Numbered from the stretch's first letter, positions 1 to 5,825 are shown. The stretch: DNA of 6,905 nucleotides from Candidatus Roizmanbacteria bacterium (GCA_016203755.1 JACQMD010000115.1:1-6905), one strand, 5' to 3'. The notes: generated by a model from the sequence alone, not told the origin. Translations and numbers: made by a program.

Positions 1-379
1 GCTCTTTTTCAGCCATGCATTCAATCTCGATCAGAAGGTCGGATTTAAACAATGTATTTATTCCAATGAGCGTGCAACACGGGTTGATGGTTTTAAAATA
101 GCGATGAAAAACTGTGTCAAATTCGAAGAGATTTTTCATCGACGGTACGTACGCCCGTACTATCACGACATCGCTCAAAGAAAAGCTACCGAGTTCAAGC
201 ACTGTTTTGATTTTGTTAAAAATAAATTCTGTTTGTTCAGCAAGCGTTTTCCCTCTTATGTTGCCTCTTTCATCAACCGCAGTTGTTCCCGTGATATACA
301 TATGGTTATTAATAACAACAGCCCGTGAGTACCCGACGCGCTTTTCTGAGGGAGTATATGTTGAGATATTTTTCCTCAT
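1..379 (-). CDS. RidA/YjgF/YER057c-family protein, probably non-deaminase; 3' end cut by the window
   Basis: Reading leftward from ATG at 379-377 gives 126 codons with no stop, so only the last few residues can be missing (family length about 125-130). Family hallmarks are visible: GYSRAVVINNHMYITGTTA at residues 16-34, the DVVIVRAYV strand around residues 70-78, and the C-terminal core beginning NPCCTLIGINTL near residue 99 and ending LLIEIECMAE. Rid proteins are small trimeric proteins; true RidA hydrolyses reactive 2-aminoacrylate enamines/imines using an arginine in a P-A-R-S context. Here that context reads P-C-C-T (residues 100-103), so the arginine is cysteine (C102), as in other Rid subgroups of unknown activity; deamination is therefore not predicted. 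The acidic residue of the EIE motif is kept. There is no Shine-Dalgarno sequence. The start is set by homology, since the protein begins a few residues before the first conserved strand, and by the -10 box just upstream. It diverges from the membrane-protein/kinase operon. Confidence 0.88.
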   Translation of the reverse strand, partial: MRKNISTYTPSEKRVGYSRAVVINNHMYITGTTAVDERGNIRGKTLAEQTEFIFNKIKTVLELGSFSLSDVVIVRAYVPSMKNLFEFDTVFHRYFKTINPCCTLIGINTLFKSDLLIEIECMAEKE

Positions 380-389
380 GATCGTCTAT

Positions 390-404
390 ATGATACTATA
401 TCAA
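390..404. repeat. Dyad TGATA-CTA-TATCA, possible operator
   Basis: The five-base arms TGATA (391-395) and TATCA (399-403) flank a three-base centre. The dyad overlaps the extended -10 of the leftward Rid-family gene and lies about 18 bases before the -10 of the rightward operon. The same arms with a different centre occur at 4449-4461, in the other divergent intergenic region of this window and at nearly the same distance from the leftward start codon. It may be a repressor site or simply an accident of AT-rich extended -10 sequence. Confidence 0.35.
395..403 (-). promoter_or_regulatory. Extended -10 promoter element for the Rid-family gene
   Basis: On the minus strand TGA-TATAGT (403 to 395) is a TGn-extended -10 box. 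Transcription would begin around 388, leaving a leader of about 9 bases without a Shine-Dalgarno sequence. A second possible -10, TATAGA (390-385), ends 5 bases before the ATG and would give a leaderless transcript. No convincing -35 is visible. Confidence 0.4.
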
Positions 405-420
405 GCGTGAGAGTTTTGTG

Positions 421-426
421 TATAAT
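421..426 (+). promoter_or_regulatory. Consensus -10 box placed for leaderless transcription of the membrane-protein/kinase operon
   Basis: A perfect TATAAT is followed by six bases (GGGAGT) and then the ATG at 433. Since transcription normally starts about seven bases after the -10, the first transcribed base would be the A of the start codon. GGGAG resembles a ribosome-binding site but lies only one base from the ATG, too close to work as one. No good -35 is seen; TGTG directly precedes the hexamer, close to but not exactly an extended -10. Confidence 0.55.
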
Positions 427-432
427 GGGAGT

Positions 433-585
433 ATGCGCTATCCATGGGTGTGTTTATCAATTTGCGGCATTTTGTTGGCAACGGTAGTGATGTCCAGTTT
501 TGAGATTGTTGATGCAACGACCATTTATATCTATGCTACCATTACCGTACTCATCCTCTTTCTTCTCGGGTTTGCCCGAAGTTAG
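433..585 (+). CDS. Small two-helix membrane protein (50 aa), paralogue of the 62-aa protein at 4503-4691
   Basis: ATG 433 to TAG 583-585 encodes 50 residues beginning MRYPWVCLS and ending GFARS. Two hydrophobic stretches (about residues 5-22 and 30-47) are joined by a short polar turn containing E24 and D27, so it should be an integral membrane hairpin. It can be recognised as real rather than chance because it aligns with the small protein at 4503-4691. With a constant offset of nine residues they share YPWV (3-6), I10, L15, T17, M20 and TTI (29-31), and with one gap the terminal GF (46-47). It sits 12 bases after the start of a perfect TATAAT and six bases before the first ABC1 kinase, as first gene of that operon. 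I know no function for it; a membrane partner or anchor for the kinases is a guess from position. Confidence 0.72.
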   Translation: MRYPWVCLSICGILLATVVMSSFEIVDATTIYIYATITVLILFLLGFARS

Positions 586-591
586 AGCATC

Positions 592-2076
592 ATGATAAGA
601 CTTCTTCATATTATTGGTGTTATTGCCAAATACAGTTTTTTGTTTTTATTATCCCGCCTTAAGCTCCGTTCAAGGCTATCTCCCAAAGACATACGTTCAT
701 TTTTTGAAGAAACAGGTGGCTCGTTTATCAAATTCGGGCAGCTTCTGGCAATGCGCGTTGAGATATTCCAGCGTGAGTATGTAGTGGAACTCATGGATCT
801 TTTCGATCACGTCAAACCTTTTCCTTATGAGGAGGTTCGGCATATCTTTAAAAAAGAACTCGGTGTGTATCCGGACGAATTACTTCCCGTTTTTGAGAAG
901 AAGCCATTTGCCTCAGCATCATTTGGTCAAGTGCATGCGGCGAAGCTGAAAGATGGTACGGTGGTGGCAGTAAAAGTTCAACGCCCCGGTATACAAGAAG
1001 ATGTTCTTATCGATTTTATTGTCATAGATTTGTTGTCGTCCCTTCTTGATATTTTTTATAAAATCGAAGCGATGCCGTGGAAGCATTTTGCGGAGGAGTT
1101 TAAGTTGTGGACAAACCGGGAGCTCAATTATCAAATTGAGGCAGAATTTGCGCAAAAAATCTACGCCAACATCGTTCGTTCACACATAGCATCTATCGTT
1201 GTACCAAAGACGTATCACCGGTATACGACGCAAAAGATTCTGGTGCAGGAATATATTGATGCTATACCTCTTAGCCGCATTTTTAAGGAAATTAAAAAAG
1301 GAAGATTAACTCGTCAACAGCTGGAGAGCCGAGGTATTAATTTGCCGGAAACGACAAAAGTACTGGTAAATGAGCTGTTGCGACAATATTTTTTTGACAA
1401 CGAGTTTCATGCAGATCCTCATCCGGGAAATATATTATTGTTGCCCCATAACCGTGTGGCGCTTATTGATTTTGGCATTGTAGGGAGATCATTTGCTGCA
1501 AAAACCGCATTTGCCCGATTTATCTATCACATGTCAGCAAACGAATTTGAGACAGCGTGCAAGTATTTCTTTGCATTTGCCGGCCAGGAGATCCGGCAAA
1601 TAATAGTCAGCCTTCTTCCTGCTACCGTTGATCAAAAAGATATTGATCAGTTCATCGATATGCTTGCTCATCATTTTGCAGAAACCATTAAGTCAATTGA
1701 GGGAAAGTACCGGAAAGATTTGAAGGTGAAAAAAACTGACTACTCTGCAATGATGGTGAAAATCCTCAAATATGCCCAGCGCTACAATATAGCCCTTCCC
1801 AAAGATGTCATTATTTTTTTGCGCGCCATCAGTATGTTGGGATTTCTCATTAAGGAGATGGATTACAATGTGTATTTGAGCAAAAAAATCATGGCTTTTT
1901 TTACACTCTATCCGATTGAATCGTTGCCTGTTTCAGAAGAGGCAGTATCGTACCAGCGGATCAGCAGAGAACGAGCGGTAGAACGACTGAATCAATGGTT
2001 AACGTATTTGATTGAAATAGACCCAAAGTTGTATCAAGTTGTGAGCGGTTACATTGCAAAGTATACGCATTCTTAA
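592..2076 (+). CDS. ABC1/UbiB/ADCK-family atypical kinase, first of a tandem pair
   Basis: The 494-residue protein has the ABC1-family signatures in order: KFGQ (47-50, the KxGQ motif), the alanine/serine-rich nucleotide loop FASASFGQVHAAKL (106-119), the lysine of VAVKVQRPG (K128), ELNYQIEAE (177-185), the catalytic loop HADPHPGN (273-280) and the metal-binding IDFG (292-295). A family-typical helix FLRAISMLGFLIKEMDY spans about 409-425. Relatives (UbiB, COQ8, ADCK3) are membrane-associated ATPases/kinases needed for ubiquinone synthesis or lipid homeostasis; all catalytic residues seem present, so ATP binding and hydrolysis are likely. Residues 4-22 form a hydrophobic N-terminal segment, while the pair of C-terminal helices of E. 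coli UbiB is not evident. It starts six bases after the small membrane protein without a Shine-Dalgarno sequence, which suggests coupled translation. No ubiquinone genes are in view, so its substrate is unknown. Confidence 0.93.
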   Translation: MIRLLHIIGVIAKYSFLFLLSRLKLRSRLSPKDIRSFFEETGGSFIKFGQLLAMRVEIFQREYVVELMDLFDHVKPFPYEEVRHIFKKELGVYPDELLPVFEKKPFASASFGQVHAAKLKDGTVVAVKVQRPGIQEDVLIDFIVIDLLSSLLDIFYKIEAMPWKHFAEEFKLWTNRELNYQIEAEFAQKIYANIVRSHIASIVVPKTYHRYTTQKILVQEYIDAIPLSRIFKEIKKGRLTRQQLESRGINLPETTKVLVNELLRQYFFDNEFHADPHPGNILLLPHNRVALIDFGIVGRSFAAKTAFARFIYHMSANEFETACKYFFAFAGQEIRQIIVSLLPATVDQKDIDQFIDMLAHHFAETIKSIEGKYRKDLKVKKTDYSAMMVKILKYAQRYNIALPKDVIIFLRAISMLGFLIKEMDYNVYLSKKIMAFFTLYPIESLPVSEEAVSYQRISRERAVERLNQWLTYLIEIDPKLYQVVSGYIAKYTHS

Positions 2077-2079
2077 ATC

Positions 2080-3579
2080 ATGCTACGAGTGTTTCATGTG
2101 CTTTTATTGATTGGTAAATATGCTATTCTTTATTGTCTTGTTGGCCTTCGTGTCTACCGGCAAAGCAAATCGACACTCCTGAAGCATTTTTTCGAAGAAG
2201 CAGGCGGTGCATTTATTAAATTTGGTCAAATACTGGCTCTTCGTGTTGATGTGTTGACAAAAGATCAGGCGCTTGCACTAATGGATTTATTTGATCAGGT
2301 GAAACCGTTTTCGTATAGAGAAGTAGAGCAAATATGCCGGCAGGAGTTGGGTACAACTCCTGATAAGCTCTTTACGGTGTTTGAAAAAACTCCCTTTGCA
2401 TCTGCCTCATTTGCTCAAGTACACGCAGCAAAACTCAAAAACGGGGACGTTGTCGTCGTTAAAATTCAACGCCCGGGAATCGAAGAAACAGTGCAGGCAG
2501 ACTTTACTATTATCGATATTCTCTCATTCTTCGCAGATGTATTTTATAAAATAGATGCGCTGCCATGGCGCGAATTTGCACATGAGTTCCGACTGTGGAC
2601 AACAAAAGAGCTCAATTATTACATTGAGGCTGAAAATATGCAGAAACTCTCCGAGTCAGTACGGAAACATCAGGTGACAAACGTAGTGATACCCAAATCT
2701 TATTATCGTCTGTCGACGAAACGAGTGTTAGTACAGGAGTATATTGATGGTGTTCCGTTAAGTCGGGTACTTCAAAAGATGCGTCTCGGTACGATGACTG
2801 CTGAAAAATTGAAGAAGATGGGAATAGATATCAAACAGACACCCCGGGTTATGGTGTCGGAAATACTGCGTGAGTATTTCATCGACGGGATGTTTCATGC
2901 TGATCCGCATCCGGGAAATATTCTCCTTTTGCCGCAGGGGAAAATCGGCATTATTGATTTTGGTATTGTGGGCGTTTCCGCGCCGAAACGCAGAGCATTT
3001 ATAAACTTTCTTCATGCTTCAGCATGGAGTCGCTATAAAAAGGATCAGCTCCCCAAAATTAGCCGCTATTTTTTACAGTTTGCCGGCGATTCTATCGAAC
3101 AGTTAATTGGTAGTGTGCTTGCGGCAAACGTTGACCAGAAACATATTAATGGATTTATGGAGATTTTATCTCATCATCTGTGTGAACATATCGCAGCAAT
3201 CGAATCCGAAGTAAGGGAAGGGCTTAATGTGATGAAGGTGGACCATACTGCCATATTGCTGCAGATGATGAAATTTGTCCAGCGGTATCGGATAAAACTT
3301 CCTCCATCAATTGTCGTGTTTATCCGCATGATGAGTATTATTGGGTTTCTTGCCAAGGAACTTGACTATGAATTTAACACGAGTAGTACCGTCATCGAAT
3401 TTTGTCAGAAATACAAGGATATGATCGTTTTACCCGATGATGATGGGGCGGTTCGCTATAAACGGTTGAATCAGGAAGTTGCGTTTGATCGACTGAATAA
3501 CTGGATGATGTATCTGGTTGAAAAAGATCCGAAACTATACCAGGTTGTCAGCAGTTACATTGCAAAATACACTCATTAA
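2080..3579 (+). CDS. ABC1/UbiB/ADCK-family atypical kinase, second of a tandem pair
   Basis: This 499-residue protein is a paralogue of the gene before it. The two align without gaps for about 300 residues, so the motifs fall at identical positions: KFGQ (47-50), FASASFAQVHAAKL (106-119), K128 in VVVKIQRPG, ELNYYIEAEN (177-186), HADPHPGN (273-280) and IDFG (292-295). A five-residue insertion near residue 315 explains most of the length difference. Both also end with the same tail, DPKLYQVVS-x-YIAKYTH, which is unusual for the family and may mark a shared contact surface. Loop position 112 is alanine (FAQVH), as in E. coli UbiB, whereas the first copy has glycine as in COQ8-type proteins. Residues 4-23 are hydrophobic. 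The ATG lies three bases after the preceding stop and has no Shine-Dalgarno sequence, so reinitiating ribosomes probably translate it. A complete catalytic core in both copies argues for two working enzymes or a heterodimer, not a decaying duplicate. Confidence 0.93.
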   Translation: MLRVFHVLLLIGKYAILYCLVGLRVYRQSKSTLLKHFFEEAGGAFIKFGQILALRVDVLTKDQALALMDLFDQVKPFSYREVEQICRQELGTTPDKLFTVFEKTPFASASFAQVHAAKLKNGDVVVVKIQRPGIEETVQADFTIIDILSFFADVFYKIDALPWREFAHEFRLWTTKELNYYIEAENMQKLSESVRKHQVTNVVIPKSYYRLSTKRVLVQEYIDGVPLSRVLQKMRLGTMTAEKLKKMGIDIKQTPRVMVSEILREYFIDGMFHADPHPGNILLLPQGKIGIIDFGIVGVSAPKRRAFINFLHASAWSRYKKDQLPKISRYFLQFAGDSIEQLIGSVLAANVDQKHINGFMEILSHHLCEHIAAIESEVREGLNVMKVDHTAILLQMMKFVQRYRIKLPPSIVVFIRMMSIIGFLAKELDYEFNTSSTVIEFCQKYKDMIVLPDDDGAVRYKRLNQEVAFDRLNNWMMYLVEKDPKLYQVVSSYIAKYTH

Positions 3580-3580
3580 T

Positions 3581-3606
3581 AACCGATTTTTCATGAAATC
3601 CGAGTT
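3581..3606. terminator. Weak imperfect hairpin between convergent genes
   Basis: AACCGATTT (3581-3589) and AAATCCGAGTT (3596-3606) can pair with two single-base bulges around a short loop, just after the kinase operon stop and shortly beyond the stop of the convergent UPF0489 gene. Neither strand has a following T-run, so it is at best a weak bidirectional terminator or mRNA 3'-end stem. Confidence 0.22.
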
Positions 3607-3622
3607 GGCATAGAGATGATAC

Positions 3623-4438
3623 CTAGTTATCAAGAAGTCTATGTATCAGAGTAACTGCTTGTTCCTGATCGATAAAACCTGGACTAGTTGCGAGCGTAAC
3701 AGCGCCTGCCCGTTGCAGTAAAATTTTCATCTGCTGAATTTCAAAATCCAGTCGCTCTGGGGTGAAATCGTCAGGATCAAGTACCATAAAAGAATCATTA
3801 AATTGTTTAAGGTCAACGAAGGGAAGAAAATAATCAAGGTCAATATCAACAATTAAATTCTTTCGTTCTCCTTGAAGGATCCTATCAAAACCATCTGAAT
3901 ACAAAGAAGAAATACGAATTTGGTCATAAAATGATGATATAGCTTTGACATCATGTGGTACCTGATGAAACGGACTACAGGTAACAATTTCTCCAATAAC
4001 GCCATGGTGGTAGGCAGGAGCAATAAAATTGTAACATTGCAGTGTTGAACCAACATAATCTGTTACGTGACTTAAATCATTCACATTAACTTCGTAATCT
4101 GAAGAAGTGTATGTATCGTCATGCATGTCGAAGTGTGCAAGGAGCGCCTTTGCATCTATCCTTCCTTCTTTAAGCGCTTCACACCAACAGAAAAAGGCGT
4201 GTTGGTGATTATCGATGATGTAGATGCTGGGAGTATCATTCGATGCAGGCTCTCTATGGATAAGGTGCTCAAGACTTGAATAAAGACCGTGCGTTGTGTC
4301 GGGCGGTTTTTCCTTCAGAGCTATATCTTGTAACGAGCCAATACGAAGTGGAGGAATAATCATCTGAGGATGAAGATTGCTTGTCCTTGGTGCGTTATAG
4401 TAAAGAGAGATACCTCGCGTATCGTATAGTTCTTGCAT
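3623..4438 (-). CDS. UPF0489-family protein (C5orf22-like), possible arginase-fold metal enzyme
   Basis: From ATG 4438 this encodes 271 residues. Diagnostic segments are IIDNHQHAFFCWCEAL (74-89), AHFDMHDD (101-108), VDIDLDYF (197-204) and ATSPGFIDQ (250-258), the pattern I recognise as UPF0489. The spacing of HxDxHDD, then DxDxDYF, then ATSPGF resembles the metal-binding DxHxD and DxDxxDP strands of the arginase/deacetylase fold, so a metal-dependent hydrolase is plausible; that is inference, and no substrate is known. The frame is open further upstream to TTG 4486, with ATGs at 4480 and 4462. I chose 4438 because upstream residues (ICHIWMIHYHFNF) translate a stretch full of inverted repeats and because an extended -10 lies 14 bases upstream. 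The longer starts cannot be excluded. It converges on the kinase operon with a 43-base gap and diverges from the 62-aa membrane protein. Confidence 0.82.
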   Translation of the reverse strand: MQELYDTRGISLYYNAPRTSNLHPQMIIPPLRIGSLQDIALKEKPPDTTHGLYSSLEHLIHREPASNDTPSIYIIDNHQHAFFCWCEALKEGRIDAKALLAHFDMHDDTYTSSDYEVNVNDLSHVTDYVGSTLQCYNFIAPAYHHGVIGEIVTCSPFHQVPHDVKAISSFYDQIRISSLYSDGFDRILQGERKNLIVDIDLDYFLPFVDLKQFNDSFMVLDPDDFTPERLDFEIQQMKILLQRAGAVTLATSPGFIDQEQAVTLIHRLLDN

Positions 4439-4447
4439 AAAGTTAAA

Positions 4448-4462
4448 ATGATAGTGTATCAT
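4448..4462. repeat. Dyad ATGATA-GTG-TATCAT, possible operator
   Basis: Six-base arms (4448-4453 and 4457-4462) flank a three-base centre. It shares the TGATA-N3-TATCA arms with the dyad at 391-403 and likewise overlaps the extended -10 of the leftward gene, about 11 bases before its start codon (12 in the other case). Confidence 0.4.
4453..4461 (-). promoter_or_regulatory. Extended -10 promoter element for the UPF0489 gene
   Basis: Minus-strand TGA-TACACT (4461 to 4453) matches a TGn-extended -10 and would start transcription near 4446, leaving a leader of about 8 bases before ATG 4438. An alternative pairing is a perfect -35 TTGACA (4486-4481) with GATGAT (4463-4458) at 17-base spacing, giving a start near 4451. 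Either promoter supports the short form of the protein. Confidence 0.38.
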
Positions 4463-4464
4463 CC

Positions 4465-4496
4465 ATATGTGACATATCATTGTCAATCGTCACATA
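4465..4496. repeat. Nested inverted repeats between divergent genes
   Basis: Two overlapping symmetries are visible. ATATGT-G-ACATAT (4465-4477) is a dyad with perfect six-base arms. TATGTGAC (4466-4473) is also the exact reverse complement of GTCACATA (4489-4496), eight-base arms separated by 15 bases. Inside that gap lies ATTG-T-CAAT (4479-4487). Such clustered symmetry upstream of two divergent starts is typical of a regulator-binding region, although an RNA hairpin in a longer UPF0489 transcript would look the same. Confidence 0.45.
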
Positions 4497-4498
4497 AG
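4469..4498 (+). promoter_or_regulatory. Weak candidate promoter for the 62-aa membrane protein
   Basis: GTGACA (4469-4474, five of six matches to the -35 consensus) and CATAAG (4493-4498, four of six to the -10) are 18 bases apart. The -10 ends four bases before ATG 4503, so the transcript would be leaderless or nearly so. The elements overlap the inverted repeats at 4465-4496, which could act as operators. Confidence 0.28.
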
Positions 4499-4502
4499 CT
4501 CT

Positions 4503-4691
4503 ATGTTTGACAAGTTTTTTAATTTTTACAGCAAGTATCCGTGGGTGGCAATCGTGATTTTGGCCTATTGGCTTATGACCGCGTATATGATCATTACGTC
4601 TTCAGCTATCGACACGACTATCGTGCTGGGGATTGCGTTTTTCTCAACAGTCGTATTTGCGTATTTTGGATTCAATCTGCCGAAGGGGTAA
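4503..4691 (+). CDS. Small two-helix membrane protein (62 aa), paralogue of the 50-aa protein at 433-585
   Basis: The 62-residue product starts MFDKFFNFYSKYPWV. A short aromatic, basic leader (1-12) precedes two hydrophobic segments at about 14-32 and 39-57, split by a turn holding D37, and it ends GFNLPKG. It matches the protein at 433-585 at YPWV (12-15), I19, L24, T26, M29, TTI (38-40) and GF (56-57). The conserved YPWV at the first helix boundary and D-TTI at the second suggest a real family rather than generic hydrophobicity. I recognise no named domain. There is no Shine-Dalgarno sequence before the ATG. The gene stands alone, diverging from the UPF0489 gene and meeting ychF tail to tail with only five bases between stops, so it is unlikely to share an operon. 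Function unknown. Confidence 0.7.
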   Translation: MFDKFFNFYSKYPWVAIVILAYWLMTAYMIITSSAIDTTIVLGIAFFSTVVFAYFGFNLPKG

Positions 4692-4696
4692 AGCGA

Positions 4697-5779
4697 TTAC
4701 GCTCCAATTTTAAACTCCACCACGTCTCCATCCTGCATTTCATATGTCCGGCCTTCGAGCCGAAGTTTTCCTGTCTCCTTTGCTTTTCCTCGCGAGCCGG
4801 CAGCTACAAGATCGGTGTAGGATATAACGTCTGCTTTTATAAACTTCTTTTCAAAATCAGTATGGATCACGCCGGCTGCTTGCGGGGCAAGCATTCCGCG
4901 TGTAATTGTCCACGCGCGGACTTCTTTAATGCCCATGGTTAAAAATGAAATAAGCCCGAGCATTTCATAGGCTTTTTGCGCTACACGATCAAGACCAGAG
5001 GAGGGGAGACCCAACTCCTGAAGATAGGCAGTCTGTTCTTCTTCAGGAAGAAGAGAAAGTTCTTCTTCGATTTTTGCAGATACGACAACTCGTGGTGTAA
5101 ATGCTTGGATGGTGAGATGCGATGAGGTAGTCTTGATTGTTTCTTCTGAAACATTGCAAACAAAAAGCACGGGCTTCATGGATAATAGATGCAAATCATT
5201 CATTAAGTCTTTTTCTTCCTGGGCGGTTATAACGTCTCGCGCCGGTTTTCCAGCTCCCAACTCTTTAATTAACAATTGCACCAGTTCCCATCGTTTTTGT
5301 ACATCTTTATCTTGAATACCACGGGGTTCCGCCTGCTTTTCAAGTGTTGCAAGGTCTGCCATGATAAGCTCTGTCTCGATAATCTCCTGATCACGCTTTG
5401 GATCAATGGATCCTGCAACGTGTGACACATTGGAATCTTCAAAAAAGCGAAGCACGTTACATACAACCGAAACTTCACGGATGTGGGACAAAAATTTATT
5501 ACCGAGCCCCTCGCCTTTATGGGCGTCTTTCACAAGCCCTGCGATATCGACAAATTCAATCGTTGCCGGGACAATGGGAGGATATTTTCCCTCTTCCTGT
5601 TCTACCATTGTAGCGAGCGTTTCCAGTCGGGGATCGGGGACCGGGACGACTCCGACATTTGGTTCAATGGTTGCAAAGGGATAGGCCGCAGAGAGCGCCT
5701 GCTGCTTTTTAAGAAGGGCGTTGAAAAGTGTTGACTTTCCAGCGTTTGGAAGACCGATAATGCCGACTTTGAGTGACAT
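4697..5779 (-). CDS. ychF: Redox/ribosome-associated P-loop NTPase YchF (OLA1, Obg-like ATPase)
   Basis: The complete 360-residue protein is of normal family length. The P-loop GLPNAGKST spans 9-17, the PFATIEPNVGVVPVPD switch segment 34-49, the G3 motif DIAGLV 78-83 and the following GEGLGNKFLSHIR 89-101. The G4 position reads NVSE (209-212) instead of NKxD, the change that makes this family prefer ATP to GTP. The C-terminal TGS domain begins near 277 with KEVRAWTI and ends DGDVVEFKIGA. YchF is a widely conserved cytosolic ATPase that binds ribosomes and affects stress and translation-start quality. ATG 5779 is the start because MSLKVGIIGLPNAGKST is the canonical N-terminus. A perfect TATAAT ends six bases upstream and there is no Shine-Dalgarno sequence, so the message is probably leaderless. 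Confidence 0.97.
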   Translation of the reverse strand: MSLKVGIIGLPNAGKSTLFNALLKKQQALSAAYPFATIEPNVGVVPVPDPRLETLATMVEQEEGKYPPIVPATIEFVDIAGLVKDAHKGEGLGNKFLSHIREVSVVCNVLRFFEDSNVSHVAGSIDPKRDQEIIETELIMADLATLEKQAEPRGIQDKDVQKRWELVQLLIKELGAGKPARDVITAQEEKDLMNDLHLLSMKPVLFVCNVSEETIKTTSSHLTIQAFTPRVVVSAKIEEELSLLPEEEQTAYLQELGLPSSGLDRVAQKAYEMLGLISFLTMGIKEVRAWTITRGMLAPQAAGVIHTDFEKKFIKADVISYTDLVAAGSRGKAKETGKLRLEGRTYEMQDGDVVEFKIGA

Positions 5780-5785
5780 GAGCGT

Positions 5786-5794
5786 ATTATATCA
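5786..5794 (-). promoter_or_regulatory. Extended consensus -10 box for leaderless ychF
   Basis: Minus-strand TGA-TATAAT (5794 to 5786) is a perfect TGn-extended -10. Six bases (ACGCTC) separate it from ATG 5779, the same spacing as at 421-435, so transcription should begin at or next to the start codon. No -35 is evident, as expected for an extended -10 promoter. Confidence 0.6.
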
Positions 5795-5825
5795 AACACT
5801 CCGGAGCTTTATGGAGGGGGCACTG

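Noticed and set aside
104..410. Plus-strand open frames over the first 400 bases
   Set aside because: They lie antisense to the Rid-family gene, whose minus-strand translation matches the family over its whole length; the plus frames have no recognisable content.
4439..4486. UPF0489 start at TTG 4486 or at ATG 4480 or 4462
   Set aside because: TTG 4486 forms part of a perfect -35-like TTGACA, and the added residues translate a run of inverted repeats. Not fully excluded, but 4438 fits the promoter and family better.
4693..4704. AGCG-ATTA-CGCT as a terminator between the 62-aa gene and ychF
   Set aside because: The stem is only four base pairs, lies partly within the ychF stop region, and has no proper T-run on either strand.
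4541..4942. Plus-strand open frame of 133 codons
   Set aside because: It runs out of frame through the 62-aa membrane protein and antisense into the certain ychF coding sequence, with no family signal.
5799..5806. Palindrome CTCCGGAG between DUF2283 and ychF as a terminator
   Set aside because: It has no loop for a hairpin and no T-run after it; an eight-base self-complementary site is easily chance.
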